A stretch of DNA of 64,000 nucleotides from DATFNI01 sp963712305 (GTDB lineage: Bacteria > Bacteroidota > Rhodothermia > Balneolales > DATFMH01), in NCBI GenBank assembly GCA_963712305.1, contig CAVQHI010000002.1:1364001-1428000 (forward strand), given 5' to 3'. Shown here piece after piece: positions 53,201 through 62,378 of this stretch. The translations under genes were made by a program, and so were the position numbers. Position 1 is the first letter of the stretch; each line of letters begins with the position of its first letter. The notes beneath the pieces are model-generated. The model was not told where the DNA came from and searched no databases. It saw only the letters and a list, made by a program, of their open reading frames with translations.

Positions 53201-53680
53201 GTGCCGGCTCTGCAGGCCCGGGAAAGTGCCATAATAGAACTCGCTAAATGGAAGGTGCCGGCAGATTTGACAAACCAGTCAAAGATCTATGCCGTCGTTG
53301 ACGGAGACAGCACCATAGACGAAGTACATGAAGACAATAATATCGCATGGAACCTGATCAACCCGAAAGCACCGACGGGTACGGCAATTGAAGGACAGGG
53401 CAGTCCGACGCTTCCGGCGCATATATCACTCGAACAGAACTATCCTAATCCGTTTAATCCCACCACAACAATCACTTATTCACTGGTGCAGGCTCAAAAT
53501 GTTACACTTAAGGTGTATGACATCCTTGGCCGGGAAGTAGCAACGCTATTCAAAGGCTGGCAGTCGTCGGGCACACACAAAATACAGTTCGATGCTACGC
53601 GGCTCGCCAGTGGATTGTACTTCTATCGAATGCAAACCAAGGGGTTTGTACTAACCCGGAAAATGATGTTGATCAAATAA
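50300..53680 (+). CDS. Large secreted protein: FG-GAP-like repeats, unknown middle, CARDB, sorting tail
   Basis: 1126 residues with a signal peptide ending TISAQ. Calcium-loop repeats of FG-GAP/VCBS type occur at about residues 107 (GDLNADGQDN), 250 (GDFDGDGVDE), 321 (GDYNGDGRAD), 392 (GDYNKDGIDE) and a degenerate one near 513. Residues ~560-900 match nothing I know: Ser/Thr-rich alternating stretches (SISATVGAGGSGVL, SVSTDLSVSYGVVDVDLEGS) suggest amphipathic beta-hairpins. A CARDB-like domain follows (~907-1020; FNPVNPEPGDIVSIFARVDN, VDEVHEDNN-like IDEVHEDNNIAWN). The C-terminal ~80 residues are a type IX-style sorting domain (LEQNYPNPFNPTTTITYSL, VYDILGREVATL). Probably surface-attached or released; function unknown. 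Confidence 0.88.
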   Translation: MARWLNTKLVCRLILYIFFSFVVVETISAQVDQNDPFHNTYNLGQDAEIVVFRPPYQFNNITPGRIEASIYDTRGAVENGFSLMSTYADTNAHGLYGLSQAFDAATGDLNADGQDNIIAAWEGPNHTITLSVPQIDTTNLQRIGAWYGSVQDYGVPKMFYDSTKFADNKLKSIIRVATGQFDEDAAREFVVAYWADTNDPTGGHVQLVFYKMMNGTPTPTDSIQVGDIRPFQTQYPGILSESNLFDIAVGDFDGDGVDEVAVADVEPGATNGSSFGWKLMAHIVRKDKNTGRWVSYIDSSKPLDSVPYNSNDILVRLSLTSGDYNGDGRADLAYAWEKHPINDQSCSIGLQPLQVTLPSGSSGDIAIPGVYLDPTLITSNSSWGYTVEVSSGDYNKDGIDELLFNAKGQTRVYEFKNHTISSNNLHQIASTYLGNTDQENNRRSSLLTDTDLPYSDSLKSDIVTFSYESGSNKYQLHDYQAQPGQSYTSYSNPTASINGPLNFAYYHWVMVAGDLNADAVHLGTPKRTTVHNIVQPLVILNAPPIHYDVFNGTPYDVNGCFTNGAPCDFKSTYVNATDNTMEVSTEVNADWGVSQSISATVGAGGSGVLKKLPFSVSASITGTLERSYGGGFSKVNGSSKTYKVTVTSDAIADDRIYATVSDYDILEYPTYSKGELAGHVAVVLPKFTGLESLQNTWFAGKSERARTYLSNHEVGNVLSYPESATLPTGATLFGNGGFASGGGADTWELSGSSSQDWELMFSSTEISERTRSSYQTLDRSVSTDLSVSYGVVDVDLEGSMSDSYDNDQISTHKTTVHQESGLKVHFGTIDQSILGTKTYTVSPYVYWNKAGALVLDYAVQPDQSTGVSSWWTQQYGSKPDLTFNLPWFYDEDKGIGSTDPKVQKEETRDIIFNPVNPEPGDIVSIFARVDNYSLADMASGSTLKFYYGDPRDGGTLITNEDGVSSENVPALQARESAIIELAKWKVPADLTNQSKIYAVVDGDSTIDEVHEDNNIAWNLINPKAPTGTAIEGQGSPTLPAHISLEQNYPNPFNPTTTITYSLVQAQNVTLKVYDILGREVATLFKGWQSSGTHKIQFDATRLASGLYFYRMQTKGFVLTRKMMLIK

Positions 53681-54329
53681 CCCGGGCTGTTCACGGAAAG
53701 AGGTATAATTAGTAGTTATCATATTGATTGTATTATGTTTGCAAATTCGAAGACCATCCTCAATTTTGGGGATGATGACTTGGGGCTGCGATAATTTTCC
53801 GCCGCGGCGGAGCGTTTCCCCGCAAATGACTTGTCAAACATACTTTAGCACGATTTCCTGCGTCATGTCCGTGACGCCTTGCCCACGACTAAATTTTTTG
53901 GTGAATAATCCAGGATAAACCGGGAATACGGACTCATTGAGTCAGTTAGTTATAGCAAATGTTATCCAGTAAGGGATATGATATGGGTAGAATGCGCAGC
54001 AGCAAATTCCGCACCTCATGCCGTCAGGTATGAAATATGATTCGCCTGGTTGCATATTCTATACCTAATGGCACGGGATTCATGGTTTGAACGTGTCTCT
54101 TTACCAACATTGGTTCCGGGACAGGGCAAGATCGTGTAATGGATTATCACAACTTCACGAATGCCAACAGTATAGTTCTACCACATTGGTGTCTTACATC
54201 AGAAGGAATCCAAATATCAGCCGCAAAGTATTATAACATCATATATTAATTTTTACGGTACAGATCATTATTATAAATGATTTGGGATAATTAGTTGCAA
54301 TATTTCAACTTAGATCAGATGAGGGTATC
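53681..54329. other. Long intergenic region, nothing recognised
   Basis: About 650 bp without a credible gene. The only notable element is the perfect palindrome CCGCCGCGGCGG at about 53801-53812. The following text reads like decayed sequence; no repeat shared with other parts of the window was found. Confidence 0.4.
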
Positions 54330-54737
54330 ATGGAAAACATGTATATAAATCATGCCGCGGTATTTGTTTGTGCAATAGCCAATTTAGCCGTTGGTGCAAT
54401 ATGGTATTCACCGTTTCTCTTTTTCAACGCCTGGCAAAAAGAAAATAGCCTGACAGATGAAGATATGAAGAAAGTGAAACCCGGAAAGACTTACCTGATT
54501 GCCTTCCTTTTATCGCTGGTCATATCCTATAACCTTGCGTTCTTTTTAAGTGATGCAAAAACAACCTGGTTGTGGGGTACAACAGCGGGATTTCTGGCTG
54601 GCTTCGGCTGGGCTGCCATGATTTTTGCGATCGTAGCCCTGTTTGAACAGAAATCACTCAAATATATCCTTATTAACGGAGGCTATATCGTAGTATACTT
54701 CACACTAATCGGATTTATTCTGGGCGTTTGGCGATAG
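54330..54737 (+). CDS. DUF1761 membrane protein
   Basis: A 135-residue inner-membrane protein with four helices (about 8-28, 52-72, 80-103, 112-132). The start NHAAVFVCAIANLAVGAIWYSP and the phrase LFFNAWQKENSLTDEDM are hallmarks of DUF1761, a family without known function. The last helices (GFGWAAMIFAIVALFEQ; INGGYIVVYFTLIGFILGVW) complete the domain. ATG 54339 is an alternative start. It converges with the beta-barrel gene 15 bases away and stands alone. Confidence 0.85.
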   Translation: MENMYINHAAVFVCAIANLAVGAIWYSPFLFFNAWQKENSLTDEDMKKVKPGKTYLIAFLLSLVISYNLAFFLSDAKTTWLWGTTAGFLAGFGWAAMIFAIVALFEQKSLKYILINGGYIVVYFTLIGFILGVWR

Positions 54738-54752
54738 CAACCTGATGGTCCG

Positions 54753-55577
54753 TCAGAAAGCATAATTTACCGCAAACCGTAAGGTGAATCCGTCATTAAT
54801 AGCGGCTGTGCCAAGATCACGAATGGCGCCGTTGTCTGCCGTGGCCTTGTTTTGTGTTGCATGAAAAGCCGGACCACCGCAGATCGAAATGCTAAAAGGT
54901 AATTCACTTGGCTGAAAATTGACGGAAGGACCGATCATCATCTTTGCTCCTCCTTCAGTTTCTTGAGGATTCCAAAATCCTTCCAGATCCTCACCCACAA
55001 TTTCTAAACCTGCAAAAAAAGTGTCGGTTATTTCGTGGTGATACCCTAGTGTACTAATAATATCAACCGCATCTCGTCCCTCACTAAATGCCTTTTCAAT
55101 CCTAAGATTGCCAATGGCACGCCATAGATCCTTATTCAAAACGCCGGAGATACGGCTGAATAAAACACCATCATTATTCCATTCACGTCGTACGCCAAGG
55201 CCAAGACTTAATCTTGAGCTGTTTATCATGTTTCGACCGAGAATATCCCGTAAAACTTCCATTTGTTCGAAACTGTTCACCTTGCCGTCATTGCCGAACC
55301 CAAGGCCCATATTAGCATAAATAGTGAATTTATTTCCGAGGTATCCCCTAAGTGCAAACTGTTGATCCAGACCGTCGTAACCGAAAGGTCCGTCGACCCG
55401 CTTCCCATATCCACCGGAGTAAGCAAGGTTCCAGTTTTTCATACCACTTGTCAGGCTGTTAACTGAAAACATAAATGGCTGAGCATCGCCGGTATTGTAC
55501 ATTGCGTTCGGTGTATTTTCTTGCGCCTGCGCAGAAACGACAATAAGCAGGAGAAAAAGGGTGCAGAGGTATTTCAT
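54753..55577 (-). CDS. Outer-membrane beta-barrel protein, unknown
   Basis: A 274-residue protein with a clear signal peptide (KYLCTLFLLLIVVSAQAQ). The mature part is made of alternating amphipathic strands (NKFTIYANMGLGFGN, SRLSLGLGVRREWN, DIISTLGYHHEITDTFFAGLEIVGED, FSISICGGPAFHA) and ends in a typical barrel-terminal strand with Phe last (GFTLRFAVNYAF). This is how small 8- to 12-strand outer membrane proteins look in Bacteroidota. I cannot name a family or role. Confidence 0.75.
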   Translation of the reverse strand: MKYLCTLFLLLIVVSAQAQENTPNAMYNTGDAQPFMFSVNSLTSGMKNWNLAYSGGYGKRVDGPFGYDGLDQQFALRGYLGNKFTIYANMGLGFGNDGKVNSFEQMEVLRDILGRNMINSSRLSLGLGVRREWNNDGVLFSRISGVLNKDLWRAIGNLRIEKAFSEGRDAVDIISTLGYHHEITDTFFAGLEIVGEDLEGFWNPQETEGGAKMMIGPSVNFQPSELPFSISICGGPAFHATQNKATADNGAIRDLGTAAINDGFTLRFAVNYAF

Positions 55578-55730
55578 TACTATCCTTGATTTATATTTTT
55601 ATTCGTAAATAAACCAATAAGTGTTATTGTAACATTATTTTAGGTTAAACGAATATTTAAATATCACAAATGATTGGGTTAAAACAGCCGCAAAAATATA
55701 TTTTATTTTGCTCTATATAAGTATGATTCA

Positions 55731-56693
55731 ATGAACAGGATTGACCGACTCACAGCTATCTTAATCCAGTTACAATCGCGGAGGGTTGTCAGAGCGCAGG
55801 ATATTGCCGATCGTTTTGAAATTAGCCTTCGAACAGTGTATCGTGATATTCGTGCTTTGGAAGAAGCCGGTGTGCCCTTGTTGAGTGAGGCAGGCGTCGG
55901 GTATTCGATTATGGATGGCTACCGATTGCCGCCGGTTATGTTCACAAGAGATGAAGCCACAGCATTTCTTACAGCCGAAAAACTCGTTGAAAAATTGACT
56001 GACACATCTACGTCAACCAGTTATAAATCTGCATTGTACAAGGTGAAAGCTGTACTGCAGAATTCCGAAAGAGACTTGCTGGAACGCGCAGATAGTCATA
56101 TTGAAGTGTTGCATGGGAGAAGGTCATTCGGTTCTTCACAGGTTGAAGATACACTTCAGACATTATTGAAAAGTACAACGGAAAGAAGAGTGGCGCATAT
56201 CCGTTACAGGGCCATGCATTCCGGTGAAATCACCGAACGTGATATAGAACCTCTGGGCATTTTTTATAATCACGGTTATTGGTATTCAATCGCTTTTTGC
56301 AGGTTGCGCAATGATTACAGGGATTTCCGTACTGATCGTATCACAGATATTACCCTTACAAAACAACAATTTGAAGACCGTCATCCCGATCTAAAGACGT
56401 ATTTGGAACAACGATACCAGGAACGGAATTTGCAAACGATTGTGATCCGTGTTGATAAAGGGACTACAAAATATCTCAGTGAGTCAAAATATTACAATGG
56501 GTTCGTTTCCGAGATCAATAAAGAAGATCACATTGAAATGACATTTCTTTACGACTGGATTGGCGGTTTTGCCAGATGGTATCTCACGTTTGCCGACCAT
56601 GCTGAAATTGTCGAACCAATCGAACTGAAACATCATATAGAATCTATCGTCTCAAGCATTACTGTGAGATTAGGCGCTCCAGGGGACAAGTAG
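55731..56693 (+). CDS. WYL-domain transcriptional regulator (YafY family)
   Basis: A 320-residue regulator. The N-terminal helix-turn-helix reads RLTAILIQLQSRRVVRAQDIADRFEISLRTVYRDI (written in parts: QDIADRFEIS, LRTVYRDIRALEEAGV). The middle carries the WYL domain with GYWYSIAFCRLRNDYRDFRTDRI, where YWYSIAFCR replaces the WYL tripeptide. The WCX-type C-terminal extension ends the protein. Family members sense small ligands or single-stranded DNA and are often local or stress regulators. The neighbours are unrelated, so its targets are unknown; the next gene, a putative DNA-repair protein on the same strand, would be a candidate. Confidence 0.91.
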   Translation: MNRIDRLTAILIQLQSRRVVRAQDIADRFEISLRTVYRDIRALEEAGVPLLSEAGVGYSIMDGYRLPPVMFTRDEATAFLTAEKLVEKLTDTSTSTSYKSALYKVKAVLQNSERDLLERADSHIEVLHGRRSFGSSQVEDTLQTLLKSTTERRVAHIRYRAMHSGEITERDIEPLGIFYNHGYWYSIAFCRLRNDYRDFRTDRITDITLTKQQFEDRHPDLKTYLEQRYQERNLQTIVIRVDKGTTKYLSESKYYNGFVSEINKEDHIEMTFLYDWIGGFARWYLTFADHAEIVEPIELKHHIESIVSSITVRLGAPGDK

Positions 56694-56846
56694 AAAGGAA
56701 AAAGATCATAGTCGAAAGTTTAAAGGAAAAGCGTATTCCATACTTTTTACTTTACCCTTTTTCCTGACATAAGGTTGTCACACGGTGAGTTTATATTTCG
56801 GTATGATAAACGAGATCAGACCGTTTTAATAAATTAATCATCCGGT

Positions 56847-57932
56847 ATGGACGCAGGGGACATTATCAGGCTTCGTCTGGAGAACCAGGGAATAAATAAA
56901 AGAATATTTTCGAATCCGTATGATGTCGTTTCCTGGCTTGGCGCTATGCAGGCTCAGGACTACTACGCATCGCTCTGGGCGGTGGCCCTCAGGATGAAAA
57001 ACGCGATCGAAAACGATATCGAACAGGCTATCTCTGACAAAACGATCGTTCGTACCTGGCCCATGCGTGGAACCCTCCATTTTGTTGCAGCTGACGACGT
57101 TTACTGGATGCTTCAACTGTTGACACCACGTGTGATAGCTGCAAGCAGGGGAAGATTCAAAAGATTGGGCATCGACCAAAAAATACTGATGCGAAGCAGT
57201 GATGTGATCATCAACGCATTGCAGGGACAGAAAAAACGTATCCGTTCTGAGTTGTACAGCCTGATGGAGGAAGCGGGTATCCCGACATCCAATCAACGAG
57301 GAATGCAGATTTTATGGCGTTTGGCTCTTGATGGACTTATTTGTGTTGGACCACGCCTGGGAAAACAGCACACGTTTGTGTTACTTGATGAATGGATATC
57401 AAAATCGAAGAGAGTGGAGCGTGATGAGGCATTAGCTGAATTGTCACGCAGATACTTTCAAAGTCATGGTCCGGCAACGGTTAACGATTTTTCATGGTGG
57501 TCCGGCCTGACGATTGCTGATGCAAAGCGGGCAATTGATATTGTAACGAACGACTTAACAAAACAATCCATTGGTAATCAGGACTACTGGCTTGTAGAGA
57601 AAGATTTTAATAAGCCGGATACATCACGGACGGTGCATCTGCTACCAAAATTTGATGAATACCTGGTAGCGTATAAAGATCGCAGTGCAGCATTGGATCC
57701 AAATAAGATATCTGATGTATACACGACAAACGGTATTTTTAATCCTGTTATCCTTTTTAAGGGAACTGTTATTGGAACCTGGAAACGAGTACTCGGTAAA
57801 GATAATGTTACGATAGAGACAAGTCCGTTCGAATTGCTAAACAAAACGAAAAGACAGGCTATCGTACGAGAAGCTCGTCGTTATGGTAAGTTTTTAGATC
57901 GACCAGTAGAATTGATTGATAATAATCGCTGA
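56847..57932 (+). CDS. AlkZ/YcaQ-like winged-helix DNA glycosylase family protein
   Basis: A 361-residue protein of the HTH_42 (DUF1006) family. The N-terminal part has GAMQAQDYYASLWAV with Gln35 and Gln37, matching the QxQ motif required for catalysis in AlkZ, which opens DNA interstrand crosslinks of azinomycin-type agents, and in YcaQ. Next come RTWPMRGTLHFV, the winged-helix repeats (SELYSLMEEAGIP; RGMQILWRLALDGLICVG) and HLLPKFDEYLVAYKDRS, which are family landmarks. Repair of alkylated or crosslinked DNA is therefore plausible, though many family members are uncharacterised. It is on the same strand as the WYL regulator, 153 bases apart. Confidence 0.88.
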   Translation: MDAGDIIRLRLENQGINKRIFSNPYDVVSWLGAMQAQDYYASLWAVALRMKNAIENDIEQAISDKTIVRTWPMRGTLHFVAADDVYWMLQLLTPRVIAASRGRFKRLGIDQKILMRSSDVIINALQGQKKRIRSELYSLMEEAGIPTSNQRGMQILWRLALDGLICVGPRLGKQHTFVLLDEWISKSKRVERDEALAELSRRYFQSHGPATVNDFSWWSGLTIADAKRAIDIVTNDLTKQSIGNQDYWLVEKDFNKPDTSRTVHLLPKFDEYLVAYKDRSAALDPNKISDVYTTNGIFNPVILFKGTVIGTWKRVLGKDNVTIETSPFELLNKTKRQAIVREARRYGKFLDRPVELIDNNR

Positions 57933-58039
57933 CTGTCGTTGTGCTATAGAGATGTATCCATTTCATTCAATAAATGATCAGATGGATGAGTGAAGGAATT
58001 GGCTCCTTCAATCAACTAACCAATCATCTATCCATTCTC

Positions 58040-59563
58040 TCAGTCCAACTCAGCCAGCTCAACCAGTACTTTTTTATAGAGATTATCCACGTCGTGCATG
58101 TGGCCGTCATAGTTATTGGCAATAAGGCTGAAAACGATGAGGCGCCCTTTTTTATCGTGAAGATAACCAGACATGCTTCGAACATCTGTGATCAATCCCG
58201 ATTTGATCCTGGCGTTATTGGCGATTGGTGTTCCATTTGCAAAATGTCTGAAATAGCCGATATCGTCCGGATCACCCGCAATCCCGAGTGATCGGTAAAA
58301 ATCTGAAAACCAAGGCTGTTTTGATGCATAGGTCAGTTGCTCAACCATTGTACGGGGTGTGATGCGATCCGCGGGAGACAGGCCACTTCCATCATACAGA
58401 TGTAATCCTTTAGAGTAGATATGATGATCAGTAAAAAAATCTTTGATCGTCTTCACGCCTTCTTCCTCTGTTCCTTTCTTTGTTTCTTGAACAGCCAGCA
58501 TCCTGAGACAGTGTTCGGCATATAGATTGATGCTTTTCTTATTGGTTTTGTAGATAATATCTCTGAGTTGGGGAGACCGCGTAGTCGTGAGCATTGTCAT
58601 CGAGTCGTAATTGACAGGGCTGTCCGCTTTAGCCACAGTCTCTGGCGGCCTATCGTGATCCGCTCCCGCAACAACAATTCCCAATTTTTTCAGCGTGGAT
58701 TGTAAAGTTTCAGCAGCGTACAGTGCGGGATCAGGTATGGATCCTTTGATAGAGAATTCGGTGTAGCCTGCAGGAACGGTTCCGCGCAACACCGCTTCAT
58801 GTTGTAATGATGCTGCATAGATATAACCGTTATCTCCACTTCCACGGGCTCCCGTCTTCATGTAATTTATGAATGTTAGTCCCGGTATCTTGGGATCCAT
58901 TCGAAGCAACTTTGCCGGTTTCCCCGCTACAGAGGATGGCTGGAAGTAGAGGTGGTACATATTATCATGAATGGTCAATCCGTTCGCACCGGCGCCATAG
59001 TAGTTACCGATGTCCATCCAAAGCCAATAGTCGGGCGTACTGTTGCCAGTGAATATCTGGTTGTCTGCTATGATTGAACCGTCAATCTTCCGTATCCCGG
59101 CATTATTAATCGCATCCTTCCATTGCAGCATCAGGGAATCCGTCGAAAGTGATCCATCCACAACGTCGGACCCCAAAGTTGGATCACCGCCGCCTTTGAT
59201 GTAGATATCGCCGTGTAATGTACCGTTATCGTCGATGTGTCCACTGTAATACAAACAAGTTTTGAATTGAAAGTCTGGTCCGAGCTCATTTAAAGCAATA
59301 GACGTAGTCATGGCTTTAAGCCCGGATGCCGGAGCGAGTCCTATCTCACTGTTACGATCCATCAAAACCTGTCCGTTATCAGCAAAAACCGCATATGCAC
59401 CCCATGTCGCATGTCGCAGTACGGGAGTCTCATCGAGCTTTTCAAGTGTTCGATTTAGTCGTGAATTGCCGCTTGGATCGATTCCGGTTAAGAAAAGGGT
59501 GAGCAGTAAAACTATGGAAACGATGAAAAAAGGAGTTTTATAATTCTGAAACTTATCCTGCAT
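58040..59563 (-). CDS. dacB: D-alanyl-D-alanine carboxypeptidase/endopeptidase, PBP4 type (S13)
   Basis: A 507-residue penicillin-binding protein with an N-terminal membrane anchor or signal (FFIVSIVLLLTLFLTG). The S13 active site is present: SxxK as PASGLKAMT (Ser80, Lys83), the SxN motif in KKSINLYAEHCLR, and the KTG-type motif as RIKSGLITDVRSMSGYL (KSG). The large insertion between the first two motifs, typical for PBP4, is present (~110-300). It trims or cuts peptide cross-bridges of peptidoglycan in the periplasm. Monocistronic, convergent with the AlkZ-like gene. Confidence 0.92.
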   Translation of the reverse strand: MQDKFQNYKTPFFIVSIVLLLTLFLTGIDPSGNSRLNRTLEKLDETPVLRHATWGAYAVFADNGQVLMDRNSEIGLAPASGLKAMTTSIALNELGPDFQFKTCLYYSGHIDDNGTLHGDIYIKGGGDPTLGSDVVDGSLSTDSLMLQWKDAINNAGIRKIDGSIIADNQIFTGNSTPDYWLWMDIGNYYGAGANGLTIHDNMYHLYFQPSSVAGKPAKLLRMDPKIPGLTFINYMKTGARGSGDNGYIYAASLQHEAVLRGTVPAGYTEFSIKGSIPDPALYAAETLQSTLKKLGIVVAGADHDRPPETVAKADSPVNYDSMTMLTTTRSPQLRDIIYKTNKKSINLYAEHCLRMLAVQETKKGTEEEGVKTIKDFFTDHHIYSKGLHLYDGSGLSPADRITPRTMVEQLTYASKQPWFSDFYRSLGIAGDPDDIGYFRHFANGTPIANNARIKSGLITDVRSMSGYLHDKKGRLIVFSLIANNYDGHMHDVDNLYKKVLVELAELD

Positions 59564-59748
59564 AATTTATATTTAATACTGAGTACTGAGAAAATTGTTG
59601 GCCGGCAGAGGAATTTAGGTTCCATTTTTCCAATATTCCATCCATCCTTTTCAGGACATTAACGAATTCATTACAGAGCAATTCATAATGATCTTTTATA
59701 TTAACCCAACGAAATGAATTAACCCAAAAGCGAAATGGCTAAATAAGG

Positions 59749-62196
59749 ATGAAAATTTCACGGTTATCATATCTACTTCTCGCGCTTGCTGTTATTTTTC
59801 TGGCGCGTTGTTCTGCCTCGCAAAAAGCAACCCAGACTGAAAAGCCGGGTTTTAAACAAGAAAAATCAGATCAGGTCCAAACTCTTTTGCCGAACGGCTG
59901 GAGTTTGACACCCGCAGGTAAATTTGTCGATCTGGGGGATTTGCCTTTGAACCTGGTCAAATCCCACTCGGGAAATTTACTGGCTGTCACAAATAACGGT
60001 TATGGCCATCAGAGTGTGATGCTCATAGATCCGAAGACAGGTAAGCGTCTCGATATGAAGTTGATACCCGAATCTTGGCTTGGGCTCGCTTTCAGCGATG
60101 ATGACCACTACCTCTATGCGTCGGAAGGCAACGAGGACAACATCCTGGTTTACGCCATAAATAACGAAAAGCTATCACTGCAGGACACACTGGTTCTTGG
60201 AAAACCATGGCCAAAACAGAAAATTTCTCCGACAGGCATTGCCGTTGATAATGCGCACAATCGCTTATTTACGGTAACCAAAGAGGATAGCGCACTTTAT
60301 GTATTCAACCTGCAGACCAAGCAAATTGCTCATCGTGTACCTCTTGATGCCGAAGCGTATACGTGTTTGTTGTCACCGGATAAAAAGAAGCTCTATGTAT
60401 CACTCTGGGGCGGTGAAGCTGTCGATGTGTTTGATGCACAAACCGCGCAATTTTTAAATAAGATTCCTGCAGGAAGCCACCCTACCGACATGGTTCTTTC
60501 ATCAGACGGTAAATATCTGTATGTCGCAAACGCTAATGAAAATACTGTGACGATTATGGATACTGATGCCAGCAAGGTTATCGAGACCATCAACTCGGCA
60601 TTGTATCCGGACTCGCCCGCAGGAAGTACTCCTAATGGCCTGGCACTCTCTGACAATGGCAACCGGCTCTACATCGCCAATGCAGATAACAACTGCCTGG
60701 CAGTGTTTGATGTCAGCAATCCCGGAGAAAGCCGTTCCCTCGGTTTCATTCCGACAGGTTGGTATCCGACATCGGTTAAGGTGCTAAACGGCAATATTTA
60801 TGTTGCCAATGGAAAGGGACAATTTAGTATGCCCAACTCCAACGGACCGAATCCTGCAAAAAGAGGTGGTTCTGAGACGCAATATATCGGAAGAATCCTG
60901 ACTGGAACCATGTCAATCGTACCGATACCCAACGAAGACCAACTTCACGATTATACCCAACAGGTTTACAAGAATACGCCATACAAAGGTATTGCAACAC
61001 CTCACGAAAAAGTGGCATCTGATAATCCGATTCCACAGAAACGGGGTCAAAAGAGTCCTATTAAACATGTGTTCTACATCATCAAGGAAAACCGGACATA
61101 TGATCAGGTTCTCGGCGATGTCAAGGAAGGCAATGGCGATTCGACGCTGACGCTCTTCGGTCGGAACGTGACACCGAACGAACACAAACTGGTACACGAT
61201 TTTGTATTGCTCGATAACTTTTATGTCGATGCTGAGGTTAGCGCCGATGGTCATAACTGGTCTACAGCCGCTTACGCGACGGACTATGTAGAAAAGACCT
61301 GGCCGACAAATTACAGTGGCCGTGGAGGCACCTATGACTATGAAGGTACCAGGAAGGTGGCCTATCCCAAGGATGGATTTATTTGGGATTATTGTAAGAG
61401 AGCGGGCGTCAGTTATCGCAGTTATGGCGAATTTATTTACAATGGAACAACGGGCCTGCCATCTCTGAGAGGCCATTTCGATCCCGATTATACTGGTTTT
61501 GATCTGAGTGTGCGTGATGTTCATCGTGAGAAGGTTTGGGAGCAGGATTTTGACTCACTTGTCGCTGCCAATGCACTTCCGCAGTTTATGACGATCCGTT
61601 TCCCCAATGATCACACATCAGGTCTCAGAGCCGGAGCGATGACGCCTCGCGCCTATGCGGCCGATAACGATCTTGGCGTCGGTCGTTTCATCGATCATCT
61701 GTCGCATTCACCGGTGTGGAAGTCATCTGTAGTGTTTATCCTAGAAGACGATGCGCAAAACGGACCGGATCACGTTGATGCTCACCGTTCAACAGTTTAT
61801 GTGGTTGGTCCCTATGTGAAGAGGAACCAGGTCGTCCACACGATGTATTCGACATCGTCAGTGCTTCATACGATAGAGTTGATTCTTGGGTTGCCGCCAA
61901 TGAGCCAGTATGACGAGGCGGCAACACCGATGTATGACTGTTTTACTTCAAGGCCTGATGTCACGCCGTATAATGCTCTTCCGGAAAATATTGATATGAA
62001 CAAGACGAATCCGAAAAATACGGCCCTGGCCAGGGAATCAGCCAAATTCAATCTGGCTGTCGAGGATGCGGCTCCGGATATTCCGTTTAATGAGGTGATT
62101 TGGAAAGCAGTTAAAGGGAAGGATAGCGTGATGCCTGCTCCGCGCCACAGTGCGTTTGTACGTCCAATCGCTTCTCGTGACGACGATGACGATTAA
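59749..62196 (+). CDS. YncE-like propeller fused to a phosphoesterase, exported
   Basis: An 815-residue protein with leader MKISRLSYLLLALAVIFLAR before Cys21; the Arg before Cys makes the lipobox atypical. Residues ~50-380 are a seven-bladed YncE/YVTN-type propeller (GKYLYVANANENTVTIMD; NGNRLYIANADNNCLAVFD without the first residue also repeats this pattern). Residues ~430-740 form a phosphoesterase domain of the AcpA/phospholipase C superfamily: HVFYIIKENRTYDQVLGDV, FYVDAEVSADGHNW, FMTIRFPNDHTSG and VFILEDDAQNGPDHVDAHR, supplying the metal-binding and catalytic residues. It may hydrolyse phosphate mono- or diesters outside the cell membrane. The C-terminus is acidic (DDDDD-like). Fusions of this kind are recurrent in Bacteroidota and Acidobacteria. 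Confidence 0.88.
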   Translation: MKISRLSYLLLALAVIFLARCSASQKATQTEKPGFKQEKSDQVQTLLPNGWSLTPAGKFVDLGDLPLNLVKSHSGNLLAVTNNGYGHQSVMLIDPKTGKRLDMKLIPESWLGLAFSDDDHYLYASEGNEDNILVYAINNEKLSLQDTLVLGKPWPKQKISPTGIAVDNAHNRLFTVTKEDSALYVFNLQTKQIAHRVPLDAEAYTCLLSPDKKKLYVSLWGGEAVDVFDAQTAQFLNKIPAGSHPTDMVLSSDGKYLYVANANENTVTIMDTDASKVIETINSALYPDSPAGSTPNGLALSDNGNRLYIANADNNCLAVFDVSNPGESRSLGFIPTGWYPTSVKVLNGNIYVANGKGQFSMPNSNGPNPAKRGGSETQYIGRILTGTMSIVPIPNEDQLHDYTQQVYKNTPYKGIATPHEKVASDNPIPQKRGQKSPIKHVFYIIKENRTYDQVLGDVKEGNGDSTLTLFGRNVTPNEHKLVHDFVLLDNFYVDAEVSADGHNWSTAAYATDYVEKTWPTNYSGRGGTYDYEGTRKVAYPKDGFIWDYCKRAGVSYRSYGEFIYNGTTGLPSLRGHFDPDYTGFDLSVRDVHREKVWEQDFDSLVAANALPQFMTIRFPNDHTSGLRAGAMTPRAYAADNDLGVGRFIDHLSHSPVWKSSVVFILEDDAQNGPDHVDAHRSTVYVVGPYVKRNQVVHTMYSTSSVLHTIELILGLPPMSQYDEAATPMYDCFTSRPDVTPYNALPENIDMNKTNPKNTALARESAKFNLAVEDAAPDIPFNEVIWKAVKGKDSVMPAPRHSAFVRPIASRDDDDD

Positions 62197-62210
62197 TAAT
62201 TTTTGCATCG

Positions 62211-62244
62211 AAGCGGTCTGACGGATCAAACCGTCTGACCGCTT
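62211..62244. repeat. GTCTGACGG hairpin repeat, copy 2
   Basis: AAGCGGTCTGACGG and CCGTCTGACCGCTT pair at 13 of 14 positions around ATCAAA, 15 bases after the phosphoesterase stop. Shares its CTGACGG/CCGTCTGA core with the hairpin at 30756-30786. It probably serves as terminator or 3' stabiliser. Confidence 0.7.
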
Positions 62245-62378
62245 TGCAATTGAGTGTAGTTTGGAGTCCTGTGAAAGCCAGTGAACGTTACCTTTACCCC
62301 TAAACTAATAATCAACTTATGCTCATAGCCTCTGTATAATATTGACAATCGCTGCCCGCCAAACTTGCATTTGTACTA

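Noticed and set aside
53681..54329. Possible decayed gene behind the surface protein
   Set aside because: Frames are short and interrupted and no fragment resembles a known family, so I do not call a pseudogene.
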